Shown: one piece after another, positions 1 through 7,819 of the stretch
Numbering within the stretch: the stretch's first letter is position 1
Layout: every line of letters begins with the position of its first letter
Source of the DNA: Amycolatopsis nivea
Lineage (GTDB): Bacteria; Actinomycetota; Actinomycetes; Mycobacteriales; Pseudonocardiaceae
Length of the DNA stretch: 64,000 nt
NCBI RefSeq assembly: GCF_004522235.1
Contig: NZ_SDLT01000023.1
Location: 270-64,269, forward strand
Direction: 5' to 3'
Position numbers and translations under genes: made by a program
The notes under the pieces: generated by a model
Database searches by the model: none
What the model was told of the DNA's origin: nothing
What the model saw: the letters and a program-made list of their open reading frames with translations, nothing else

Positions 1-35
1 AGGAGCAGGCAAACCCGGCATGCCCAACGCGACGG

Positions 36-1796
36 TCACTCGGACAGTCCTTTCTCGACAGTGCGGCGGGACGCCTCGGCAATGGCATCCGCGGTGAGTC
101 CCAGCGCGGTCAGCAGCCGCGCCCGTTTGGCGGGTTCGAGGAACTGCTGGGGAATCCCCAGCCCGGTCACCGGAACATCCGAACCGGCGTCCTGAAGTGC
201 TTGTGCCAGCAGGGTCCCCGGCCCGCCGGCGCGTCCGCAGTCCGCGGCCACCACGACCGCGCGGTGCGCCCGCGCCAGCGCGACCAGCGCGTCGGGCACC
301 GGCTGGATCCAGCGCGGATCCGCCACGGTCGCGCCGATGCCCATCTCGGCCAGCCGCGCCCCGGCCGCCACCGCGGGCCCGGCGAGCGGGCCGATGCCGA
401 CCACCAGCACGTCCTCCCGGACACCGCGGCTGAGCACGTCGACCGGCCCGTGCCGTTCGATCGCCTCGATGTCCGGACCCACCGCGCCCTTCGGGAACCG
501 CACGACGGTCGGCGCGTCCGCCACTTCGATCGCCTCCCGCAGCTGGGTGCGCAGCTGCGCGGCGTCCCGCGGAGCGGCCACCCGGAGACCGGGAACCGCT
601 TGCAGCAGCGAAAGATCCCACATGCCGTTGTGGCTCGGCCCGTCGTCGCCGGTCAGCCCCGCGCGGTCCAGCACGAAAGTCACGCCGGCGCCGTGCAGGG
701 CGACGTCCATCAGCACCTGGTCGAAACAGCGGTTCAGGAACGTGGCGTACACCGCCACTACGGGATGCAGGCCGCCGTAAGCCAGCCCGGCCGCGGCCGC
801 CGCCGCGTGCTGCTCCGCGATCCCGACGTCGAAGCACCGGCCGGGGTACTGCTCGGCGAACGGAGCGAGCCCAGTCGGGCCTCGCATGGCCGCCGTGATG
901 GCGACGACGTCCTCGCGTTCGTTGCCCACCTTGATCATTTCGTCGCTGAACACCGAGGTCCACGACGGCGGCCCGGCGGGGGCCGTCCCGGTACCGGGGT
1001 CGAACGGGCCGATCGCGTGGTGCCGGTCGACCGGGTCCTTTTCGGACGGTGCGTACCCGGCGCCCTTGCGGGTCACGCAATGCACCACCACCGGCCGGTT
1101 CCGGGCGCGGGCGTCCCGCAGCGCGGTTTCCAGCGCGGTGATGTCGTGCCCGTCCACCGGGCCGAGATAGTCCATGCCCAGCGCGGAGAAAACGCCGCCG
1201 TCGCCGGGATCGCTCCGCAGCGCCGCGAGATGACGGCCGAGCCCGCCGACGGTCGGGTCGTACGCGCGGCCGTTGTCGTTCAGCACCACCACGACCGGCC
1301 GCTGGGCGCCGGCGATGTTGTTGAGCGCTTCCCAAGCCATTCCTCCGGTCAGCGCGCCGTCGCCGACCACGGCGACCACCGCGCGATCGGAGACCTGCCG
1401 CACCTCGTAGGCCCTGGCGAGCCCGTCCGCCCAGGAAAGCGCGGCGGACGCGTGGGAATTCTCGAGGACGTCGTGGCCGGATTCGCGGCGGCTCGGATAG
1501 CCGGACAGCCCGCCCTCGCCCCGCAGCCCGGCGAACCCGTCCTGGCGGCCGGTGAGGATTTTGTGCACGTAGCACTGGTGCCCGACGTCCCACAGCAGCG
1601 TGTCGCACGGCGAATCGAAAACCCGGTGCAGGGCGAGGGTGAGCTCGACGACCCCGAGATTGGGCCCGAGGTGCCCGCCGGTCCGGGCGACCGCGGAGAC
1701 CAGGAACCCGCGGATTTCTTCGGCGAGCGCGCCGAGTTCCGTTCCGGACAGCCCGTCGAGATCGCGCGGTCCCCGAATTCTCTCCAGCAAAGCCAT
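36..1796 (-). CDS. dxs: 1-deoxy-D-xylulose-5-phosphate synthase (isoprenoid-locus copy)
   Basis: TPP-dependent enzyme that condenses pyruvate and glyceraldehyde 3-phosphate, the first and flux-controlling step of the MEP isoprenoid pathway in the cytosol. Visible hallmarks are the early GGHLGPNLGVVELTLALH stretch, the TPP/Mg site GDGALTGGMAWEALNN, the catalytic-Glu segment FDVGIAEQHAA and the transketolase-type DRAGLTGDDGPSHNGMWDLS block. The chosen ATG gives 586 residues, slightly shorter than housekeeping DXS (about 620-640). It is preceded by GAGGAGGA at good spacing, and the upstream open frame lacks DXS similarity. It is divergent from the polyprenyl synthase and lies beside prenyltransferase genes, so it is probably a pathway-dedicated copy that boosts IPP/DMAPP supply. 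The family is certain; the dedicated role is inferred. Confidence 0.95.
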   Translation of the reverse strand: MALLERIRGPRDLDGLSGTELGALAEEIRGFLVSAVARTGGHLGPNLGVVELTLALHRVFDSPCDTLLWDVGHQCYVHKILTGRQDGFAGLRGEGGLSGYPSRRESGHDVLENSHASAALSWADGLARAYEVRQVSDRAVVAVVGDGALTGGMAWEALNNIAGAQRPVVVVLNDNGRAYDPTVGGLGRHLAALRSDPGDGGVFSALGMDYLGPVDGHDITALETALRDARARNRPVVVHCVTRKGAGYAPSEKDPVDRHHAIGPFDPGTGTAPAGPPSWTSVFSDEMIKVGNEREDVVAITAAMRGPTGLAPFAEQYPGRCFDVGIAEQHAAAAAAGLAYGGLHPVVAVYATFLNRCFDQVLMDVALHGAGVTFVLDRAGLTGDDGPSHNGMWDLSLLQAVPGLRVAAPRDAAQLRTQLREAIEVADAPTVVRFPKGAVGPDIEAIERHGPVDVLSRGVREDVLVVGIGPLAGPAVAAGARLAEMGIGATVADPRWIQPVPDALVALARAHRAVVVAADCGRAGGPGTLLAQALQDAGSDVPVTGLGIPQQFLEPAKRARLLTALGLTADAIAEASRRTVEKGLSE

Positions 1797-2013
1797 GCGT
1801 CGTCCTCCTCGAGACGACCGGCAACGTACGGCGCCTTCCGGGCGGGCGACAAGGCGCCGGAGAGCGCCGCTCAACGTTTCCGCAACACCGTTCCGGCCGC
1901 GCTGTTGAAGCCTTGTTGACCCCGTATTGAGGACGGGCCGGAGGCCTTGTCCGCGGGCGCGCGGGCTCCCTACCGTCGGCAGGCACGGGGGAAATCGTCG
2001 GAATGGGACGGTC
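1797..2013. promoter_or_regulatory. Divergent promoter region of the isoprenoid locus
   Basis: 217 bp between the DXS start and the polyprenyl synthase start must hold both outward promoters. I see the DXS ribosome site (GAGGAGGA on the minus strand) but no clear operator dyad. Confidence 0.45.
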
Positions 2014-3051
2014 ATGGAAAGCACATACAGCACCGGGAAACGGGATTTCGGCACGGCCATCCTGGACCGTTCCGACCGCATCGATCACCTGGTTTCGCTG
2101 GTCGGCAAACACCTCGAGAACAGCTGGGACGCCGAGGGCGCGCATCTCGCCCGGATCTGCCACTACGCGTTGGTGCCCGGCGGGAAACTGTTCCGGCCGC
2201 TGCTGCTGCTCGAATCGGCGGGCGCGGTCGGCGCGGACGTCGAACAGGTGGTGCCCGCGGCGGCCGGCGCGGAGGCGGGCCACGTGGCGAGCCTCATCCA
2301 CGACGACATCATCGACGGCGACGCGATGCGCCGCGGCCGCCCGTCGGTGCACGCCGCCTACGGCCGCGACGACGCGATCGTGGCCGGCGACGCGCTGATC
2401 TTCTATTTGTTCGCCGCGCTCGGCGAATGCGGCGAACGCGGGGTGCCGGACGAACGCGTCGCGCGCGCGATGACCGCAGTGGCCGCGGCCGGGATCGACC
2501 TGTGCCGCGGGCAGAGCATGGAAGCCGAACTGTGCGAGGGCTACGTCTGCGACGTTCCGTCCTATTTGGAAATGATCCGGCTGAAGACGTCGGCGTTGTT
2601 CCGCGCGGCCTGCGCCAGCGGCGCGATCCTCGGCGGCGGGCCGCCGGAATGGTGCACCGCGCTCGCCAGCTACGGCGAACTTCTCGGCTCGGCCTTCCAG
2701 ATCCACGACGACCTGCTCGCCTACACGAGCGACGGCGACGCCATGGGCAAAGCCGTCACCAGCGACATCGCCAACCAGCGGCTGACCCTGCCGTTCCTGC
2801 TCGCGCGCGAACTCGGCGGCGAGGCGGTGTCCGCGGAACTCGACCGCCAGCTGCGCGGCACCGGCGACCCGGCCGCGCGCCTGGCCGCGGTTTCCGCACT
2901 GGTGCGCGAAGCGGGCGGGGTCGACGCGGCTGCCGACGCCGCCCGCGGATATGCCGTGCGCGCAACCGAAGTCCTCGAGGTGCTGCCCAGCACGCCGAGC
3001 AAGGAAACGCTGTCCTACTTCGCACAGGCGACTGTGAACCGATGCGGCTGA
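2014..3051 (+). CDS. Polyprenyl diphosphate synthase (trans-isoprenyl type)
   Basis: Elongates allylic diphosphates with IPP to make a C20 or longer prenyl diphosphate. 345 residues. The first aspartate-rich motif reads LIHDDIIDGDAMRRGRPS. The second reads QIHDDLLAYTSD, so the usual fifth Asp of DDxxD is Ala. Residues before the first motif are small (A-S-L-I-H), as in medium or long-chain synthases rather than FPP synthases, so the product could exceed C20. The start is the ATG after GGAATGGGACGG, which removes a non-homologous N-terminal extension. The 3' end overlaps the following UbiA fusion gene by 10 bp, which suggests translational coupling and direct hand-off of the prenyl diphosphate. 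The exact chain length cannot be read from sequence. Confidence 0.92.
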   Translation: MESTYSTGKRDFGTAILDRSDRIDHLVSLVGKHLENSWDAEGAHLARICHYALVPGGKLFRPLLLLESAGAVGADVEQVVPAAAGAEAGHVASLIHDDIIDGDAMRRGRPSVHAAYGRDDAIVAGDALIFYLFAALGECGERGVPDERVARAMTAVAAAGIDLCRGQSMEAELCEGYVCDVPSYLEMIRLKTSALFRAACASGAILGGGPPEWCTALASYGELLGSAFQIHDDLLAYTSDGDAMGKAVTSDIANQRLTLPFLLARELGGEAVSAELDRQLRGTGDPAARLAAVSALVREAGGVDAAADAARGYAVRATEVLEVLPSTPSKETLSYFAQATVNRCG

Positions 3052-5513
3052 AAGAGATCCTCTTCGCGCACGTCGAAACGTGGCGGCCGTACACCGCTTG
3101 TTACGTCGGCCTGGTGGGATTGGCCGGTGCCGCACTGGCTGATCCGGCCGCGTCGCCGCTGCGGTTGCTGTGCGCCTGGGCGGTGCCGACGATCGGCTGG
3201 CTGGCCGGGCTGTACGGCGGCGACTACTTCGACCGGAACCTGGACGCGACCGCGAAGCCGCATCGGCCCATCCCGTCCGGCCGGATGCGCCCCGGCACCG
3301 CGCTGGGCATGCTGATCGGGCTCACCGCGGCCGGCGGGATCATCGGGCTCGCGGTGAACTGGCGGACGCTCGGCCTCGTCCTGGTCGCCTTGCTGCTCGG
3401 CATCGCGTACAGCAGCTTCTTCAAAGGGCGCGGATTGGCCGGAAACGCGGTGCGCGGCCTCATTTCGGCGTTCGCCTGCCTGTTCGGGGCGATGACCGTA
3501 GCCGACCTCCCTCCGGCTACGGTCATCCCTCTGGCAGCTGCGTTCTGGTTGCACGACACGGGATCGAACCTGGTCGGCGCCCTGCGCGACGTGGACGGCG
3601 ACCGCGAAGGCGGCTACGCGACGCTGCCGGTCCGCCACGGGCTGACCGTCGGCGTGCGGGTGGCCACCGGCACGATCCTGGTCGCTTATCTGTGCGCGGT
3701 CGCGCAGTTCGTGGTCTCGTCCGCGACTGTCGCCGCACTCGTCGTGTTCGCCTTGTCCATCGCAGCCGCGGTGGCCGCGCTCGCTCCATTGTGGACTCAG
3801 GAAGTGACCCGGCTGCGGGCTTATCGGGCGCATACCGTGCTGGTGCTCGAACGGGTCCTGCTGGCAGGCGCGCTCGTGACGCTGGGCTGCGGTCTCGCGG
3901 TCGGTGTCCCGATCACCGCGGTCGCGCTGGGCTGTGCGTGGGGGAGTCAGCGGCTCCTGCGTGCCCGGCACGAACTGGGCAATGACAAGTCCACTGTGGA
4001 TGCCGGAGCGGTTCTGTCCTTCGTGGACCAGCAGTTGGCCGGACTGGCGGCCCGCGAGACCGGATTGCGCGCACTGAGCGGCTGGGCGCGGCTGATCGAG
4101 GTGCGGCTGTCCGAACCGGACTTGGCGATTGTCTTGTGCACCGCGGACAACGCCGTACGACGGCTCTCCGCCGACGAGCCCGAGCCGGAACTGCCCCGGC
4201 TGACGATCACCACCACCGGCACGGTCTTCGCGGCGATTTTCCTGGACGGAACCAGCAATCCCCGCCGCGCCTACCTAACCCGCGCGTTGCGGATGGACGC
4301 ACCCGCCCGCGACATGATGCTGCTCAACCAGCTGTTCAACGAATTCCGCGGACCGCGCGGCCGAGCCGCCGCCGTGCCGCGCGAACCGCTGCGCACCGGG
4401 CAGCTGCCGGAGCGAGTGGTCGTCAGCGACACCACGCTGCGCGACGGCGAGCAGATGCCCGGGGTGGCGTTCCGCCCGGACCAGAAACTGGAACTGGCCC
4501 GGCGGCTGGCGGCGTTGGGCGTCCCGATGATCGAAGCGGGCTTCCCGGTGGTGTCCGAAGAGGAGAGCGCCGCGATTCGCGCCATCGTGGCCGCCGAGCT
4601 GGACACTGTCATCCAGGTGATCGCGCGCCCCGCCGACGCGGATGTGGACGCCGCGCTGCACACCGGCGCGCACAGCGTCGCGGTCTTCATCGGCACGTCC
4701 GAATCGCACTTGCGCCACAAACTGCGCATCGACGTGGACGAGCTGAAACGTCGGGTGGACCGCGCGGTGCGCCGGGTCAAGGCAGCCGGACGGCAGGCGG
4801 TATTCGCCGCCGAAGACGCCACCCGCACCGACCCTGACATCCTCGCCGCGGTGTACGAGGCAGCCGCGGACGCTGGTGCGGACGCCTTGGGCCTCGCGGA
4901 CACCGCCGGGATCGCGCAGCCGTGGACGATGCGGGAGCTGGTCGAACGGGTCGGCGAGAGCTGCCCGTTGCCGCTGGCCGTGCACTGTCACAACGACCTA
5001 GGCCTGGCCACCGCGAACTCGCTCGCGGGTTTGCTCGGCGGTGCGTCCGGGGTGCAGTGTTCGGTGCTGGGCATCGGCGAACGGGCCGGGAACGCCCCGC
5101 TGGAACAGGTCGTCATGGCGCTGGAAGCCGCGATGGGCCACTCGACCGGCCTCGACCTCCCGCTGCTGGAACCGCTGGCGCGGCACGTCGCCGGGCTCAT
5201 CGGCGATCGCGTGCCCGCGTACGCTCCCGTCGTCGGCGCGCACGCGTTCGTGCACGAAAGCGGCCTCCACGTGGACGGAATCTCCCGCGATCCCAGCACT
5301 TACGAGCCGTACCCGCCGGAACTGGTGGGCAGGCAGCGCCGGATCGTGCTGGGCAAGCACTCCGGCCGCTCGGCCGTGACGGCGGTCGCCGCCGAACGCG
5401 GCCTGACGGTCGAACCCGCGGACATCGACGCGGTGCTGACAGAACTCAAACGCGGCGCGGTAGGCACGGACCGGGTAGCCGAACTGCTGACCCGCGCCCG
5501 CCCCGTTGCCTGA
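3042..5513 (+). CDS. Trifunctional fusion: UbiA prenyltransferase - SCP2-like domain - homocitrate/isopropylmalate-synthase-like domain
   Basis: 823 residues. Residues about 1-300 are a multi-pass UbiA-family membrane prenyltransferase with both Asp motifs (GGDYFDRNLDATAKPHRP near 59-76 and ALRDVDGDREGGYATLP near 180-196). Residues about 318-436 look like an SCP2/sterol-carrier-type lipid-binding fold. Residues about 457-823 are a complete HMGL-like aldolase-type domain of the homocitrate/2-isopropylmalate synthase family: DTTLRDGEQMPG, AEDATRTDPDI, LADTAGIAQPW, HCHNDLGLATANS and VLGKHSGRSA. It resembles NifV-type enzymes and lacks the LeuA regulatory domain. The frame is open across all three parts with no stop. 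The start overlaps the polyprenyl synthase end. By inference it prenylates an acceptor at the membrane and couples this to acyl-CoA/2-oxoacid condensation, with the SCP2 part holding the greasy intermediate. I know of no characterised protein with this order. Confidence 0.88.
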   Translation: MRLKEILFAHVETWRPYTACYVGLVGLAGAALADPAASPLRLLCAWAVPTIGWLAGLYGGDYFDRNLDATAKPHRPIPSGRMRPGTALGMLIGLTAAGGIIGLAVNWRTLGLVLVALLLGIAYSSFFKGRGLAGNAVRGLISAFACLFGAMTVADLPPATVIPLAAAFWLHDTGSNLVGALRDVDGDREGGYATLPVRHGLTVGVRVATGTILVAYLCAVAQFVVSSATVAALVVFALSIAAAVAALAPLWTQEVTRLRAYRAHTVLVLERVLLAGALVTLGCGLAVGVPITAVALGCAWGSQRLLRARHELGNDKSTVDAGAVLSFVDQQLAGLAARETGLRALSGWARLIEVRLSEPDLAIVLCTADNAVRRLSADEPEPELPRLTITTTGTVFAAIFLDGTSNPRRAYLTRALRMDAPARDMMLLNQLFNEFRGPRGRAAAVPREPLRTGQLPERVVVSDTTLRDGEQMPGVAFRPDQKLELARRLAALGVPMIEAGFPVVSEEESAAIRAIVAAELDTVIQVIARPADADVDAALHTGAHSVAVFIGTSESHLRHKLRIDVDELKRRVDRAVRRVKAAGRQAVFAAEDATRTDPDILAAVYEAAADAGADALGLADTAGIAQPWTMRELVERVGESCPLPLAVHCHNDLGLATANSLAGLLGGASGVQCSVLGIGERAGNAPLEQVVMALEAAMGHSTGLDLPLLEPLARHVAGLIGDRVPAYAPVVGAHAFVHESGLHVDGISRDPSTYEPYPPELVGRQRRIVLGKHSGRSAVTAVAAERGLTVEPADIDAVLTELKRGAVGTDRVAELLTRARPVA

Positions 5514-5537
5514 GGCACCGCAGCCACGCCGCTGATG

Positions 5538-5594
5538 CGTACGTGAGGGGAACCCTGACGGAACCAGATTCCGTCAGGGTTCCCCTCACGTACG
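5538..5594. repeat. Perfect 26-bp-arm palindrome, family A (intact copy)
   Basis: Two perfectly complementary 26-nt arms, starting CGTACGTGAGGGGAACCC, flank a 5-nt loop just after the fusion gene. It could act as a terminator. The same sequence occurs split around the IS30 element at 60.6 and 61.9 kb, and a related palindrome lies at 62.1 kb, so this is a dispersed repeat rather than a gene-specific terminator. Confidence 0.9.
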
Positions 5595-5635
5595 TTCACC
5601 GAGAGCGAGGCCGCTTACGGCAGCCGCTGAGAAAA

Positions 5636-5714
5636 CCCCAATGTGGCATTGGGTGCATCTCACGCACCGAACGCCACATTGGGTGCATCTGACGCACCCA
5701 ATGCCACATTGGGG
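5636..5714. repeat. Palindromic repeat cluster, family B (CCAATGTGGCATTGGG)
   Basis: Outer arms of 21 nt (5636-5656 and 5694-5714) are perfect reverse complements. An inner partial copy (CGCCACATTGGGTGCATCT) sits between them, giving three iterations of one motif. It lies in the convergent gap between the fusion gene and the small membrane protein. Confidence 0.85.
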
Positions 5715-5773
5715 CGCACCGTGCGGTCCCGGACATTCCTTGCCAGGGCGCGACACCCTGACTGCCATCCGTC

Positions 5774-6325
5774 TCAGCCAGCGTGCCCGACCCGGTCGGA
5801 AGCCCGGCCCTTCTTGGCGTTCTTCTTCGGCGACAAGCTCAGGTTGAGCCCCATCCGGCGGGCGCGGGGGAGGACCACCGAGGCCTCGCCGAGGAACGTC
5901 AGGCCGAGCAGAATGCCCACCATGTCGGTGCCGCCCGCGATGTCCGCGTGCCAGTGCTGGGCCAGCAGGACCATGCCGACGCGCAGCGGGATCAGCGAAA
6001 GCCAGATCGTCACGGTGAGCCAGTTGTACTTCTGGTGCGGGAGGCCGTCCTGCTCGTAGAGCCGGATGGTGGCCCCGCGGCCGAGGCCCTCGCCGTACGC
6101 CGCGAGCACGAAGACGCCCAGCAGCTCCCAGTCCAGCGCGGTCGCCTTCGTGACGTCGCCGGCAGCCATGTAGATGCCGACGGCGAAGCAGACCACCGGA
6201 AGGACCAGCAGCCGTTTCGTGGACATCGGCGTGCCGCGCAGCCTGCGGATGATCGACCAGACGATGTAGGCGCCGCCGGCCACAAGGGCCACGATGTTCG
6301 AGATTTCGTCCAACGTCTTCCACAT
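5774..6325 (-). CDS. Small multi-pass membrane protein
   Basis: 183 residues with about five hydrophobic segments (for example IVALVAGGAYIVWSII, LLVLPVVCFAVGIYMAAG, VTIWLSLIPLRVGMVLLA and MVGILLGLTFLGEASVVL) and a lysine-rich C-terminal tail. The ATG chosen is preceded by GAGGAA on the minus strand; a downstream ATG (MSTKRLLVLP) is an alternative. I do not recognise a functional family with certainty; it resembles short DUF-type membrane proteins of actinomycetes. It lies downstream of the P450 in the same direction with a 109-bp gap, so it may belong to the isoprenoid locus. Confidence 0.7.
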   Translation of the reverse strand: MWKTLDEISNIVALVAGGAYIVWSIIRRLRGTPMSTKRLLVLPVVCFAVGIYMAAGDVTKATALDWELLGVFVLAAYGEGLGRGATIRLYEQDGLPHQKYNWLTVTIWLSLIPLRVGMVLLAQHWHADIAGGTDMVGILLGLTFLGEASVVLPRARRMGLNLSLSPKKNAKKGRASDRVGHAG

Positions 6326-6434
6326 CGCGCAATCCGTTCCTCGGGGTCGGCCCCACGGTAGGCAGCGCACCCCCGGGCGGGCATCCACCCGGGGGTGCAA
6401 AGGAGGGTGGAATCCTGGGGCCGACCGGCCCGGT

Positions 6435-7607
6435 TCACCAGCTGACGGCGAGCTCGGTCACTCCGCCGGTCACCGATTCGGCCCGGCGCCGCGGCGCGTC
6501 CCCGTCCGCGGCGAGGTGCAGTCCGGGGAACCGTTTCGCCAGCGCGCCGAACACCGCCCGCAGCTCGATCCGGGCGAGCGTGTTGCCCACGCAGTACCGC
6601 ATCCCGTGCCCGAAACCGAGGTGCGGATTGGGCGAGCGGGTGATGTCGAACTCGTCCGGCCGCTCGAACACGCGCGGATCCCGGTTCGCCGCGTGGTAGG
6701 CGAGCAGCACCGCGTCGCCGGAGGGGATGGTCGTGTCGCCCGCCGTCAGGTCTTCGGCCGCGTATCGGACCGAGCCTCCGGTGTCCTGGATGTTCGTCAC
6801 GACCATCCGCAGGACTTCTTCCACCGCACCGGTGACCAGCCCGGGGTCGGCGGTCAGCTTCGCCCACTGCGCGGGGTTGCGGATGAACAGCACGGTGCCG
6901 AGGTCGATCCGGCTCATCGTGGTCTCGTACCCGGCGAACAGCAGCGCGGCCGCGAGCCGGGCCGCCTCCGGCAGTTCCACTCCGCCCGCCGCGGCCAGGT
7001 CGGAGAAGACGTCCTCGCTCGGTTCGCGCTTCTTCCGCTCCAGCAGTTCCGCCATGTAGACGCCGAACTCGATCTGCGCCGCGCGGCCCGCCTCCGGATC
7101 GCCGGTGCCCGAAAGCCGCGACGTCCAGGACCGGAACAGCTCGTAATCCTCGTACGGCGCCCCGACCAGCGTGCAGATGACCATCGCGGGCAGCCGCTGG
7201 GACAGCCCGGCGTGCAGGTCGGCGGGCGGTCCGGGGAGTTCGTCGAGCAGCGCGTCGACCCGTTCCTCGACGCTTTCCTGAAGCGCCAGCATCCGCTTCG
7301 CGGAAAACGCGGGCGTGAGCAGCTTGCGCATCCGGGTGTGCCGCTCCAGTTCGCCGTCGAACTCCTCGGTCGGACCGCCCTGCACCACCGAATCGTTGAT
7401 CCGCGCCGCCGATTCCGGCGTGCGGTGGCCGCGCCGCAGCACCGGGCTGGAGGCGAGGTCCCGCACGAGGTCGTACCCGCAGGCCAGCCAGGCCTCGTCC
7501 CCGGCGGGCGTGCGGACCTTCGTCAGCGGCTCGTCCTCGAGCAGGCGGTAGTACTGCGGGGCCAGCCGGGACAGGTCCTCGCTCGGCGGAAACGGCAATT
7601 CGTACAC
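6435..7607 (-). CDS. Cytochrome P450 monooxygenase
   Basis: 390 residues, normal for soluble bacterial class I P450s. I-helix motif LLFAGYETT, the ExxR motif in EEVLRMVV, and the heme-ligand loop LGFGHGMRYCVGNTLAR carrying the proximal Cys are all intact. The GTG start follows GGGAGGTTCC. It needs ferredoxin and reductase partners that are not encoded nearby. It is divergent from the KAS III-like gene across 212 bp and close to the prenyltransferase genes, so it plausibly oxidises the terpenoid product. The substrate is unknown. Confidence 0.93.
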   Translation of the reverse strand: MYELPFPPSEDLSRLAPQYYRLLEDEPLTKVRTPAGDEAWLACGYDLVRDLASSPVLRRGHRTPESAARINDSVVQGGPTEEFDGELERHTRMRKLLTPAFSAKRMLALQESVEERVDALLDELPGPPADLHAGLSQRLPAMVICTLVGAPYEDYELFRSWTSRLSGTGDPEAGRAAQIEFGVYMAELLERKKREPSEDVFSDLAAAGGVELPEAARLAAALLFAGYETTMSRIDLGTVLFIRNPAQWAKLTADPGLVTGAVEEVLRMVVTNIQDTGGSVRYAAEDLTAGDTTIPSGDAVLLAYHAANRDPRVFERPDEFDITRSPNPHLGFGHGMRYCVGNTLARIELRAVFGALAKRFPGLHLAADGDAPRRRAESVTGGVTELAVSW

Positions 7608-7819
7608 GGAACCTCCCGATGGCCCACCGCGGTGGGAACTGCGGACGGAGCCGGAACGCGGCCCCCGTGCTCCCTCCTACCAGCCGGTCCGCCCGGCGCA
7701 CAGCCGTCGCCGCCGGAGCGTCCACACCGGCTCAACGCCGCCCCAATCCCCGCGCCGTACGGTCGGTTCGTCCAATCGTGGCGCGGGGTCCGGCCCTGCG
7801 CCGGGGAAGGAGCGACCCG
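7608..7819. promoter_or_regulatory. Divergent promoter region between P450 and KAS III-like genes
   Basis: 212 bp separating two outward-facing genes. Ribosome sites are clear on both sides (GGGAGG for the P450; GGAAGGAG for the KAS III-like gene). No convincing operator was seen. Confidence 0.4.

Noticed and set aside
201..1919. Long plus-strand frame opposite DXS
   Set aside because: Typical GC-rich antisense shadow of a strongly supported gene.
1947..3041. Open frame upstream of the fusion protein start, seemingly extending it by 365 residues
   Set aside because: It is the polyprenyl synthase gene in another frame; the translation is Arg/Gly-rich shadow sequence.
5538..5714. CRISPR-like array
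   Set aside because: The repeats are palindromes in alternating orientation without regular spacers or cas genes.
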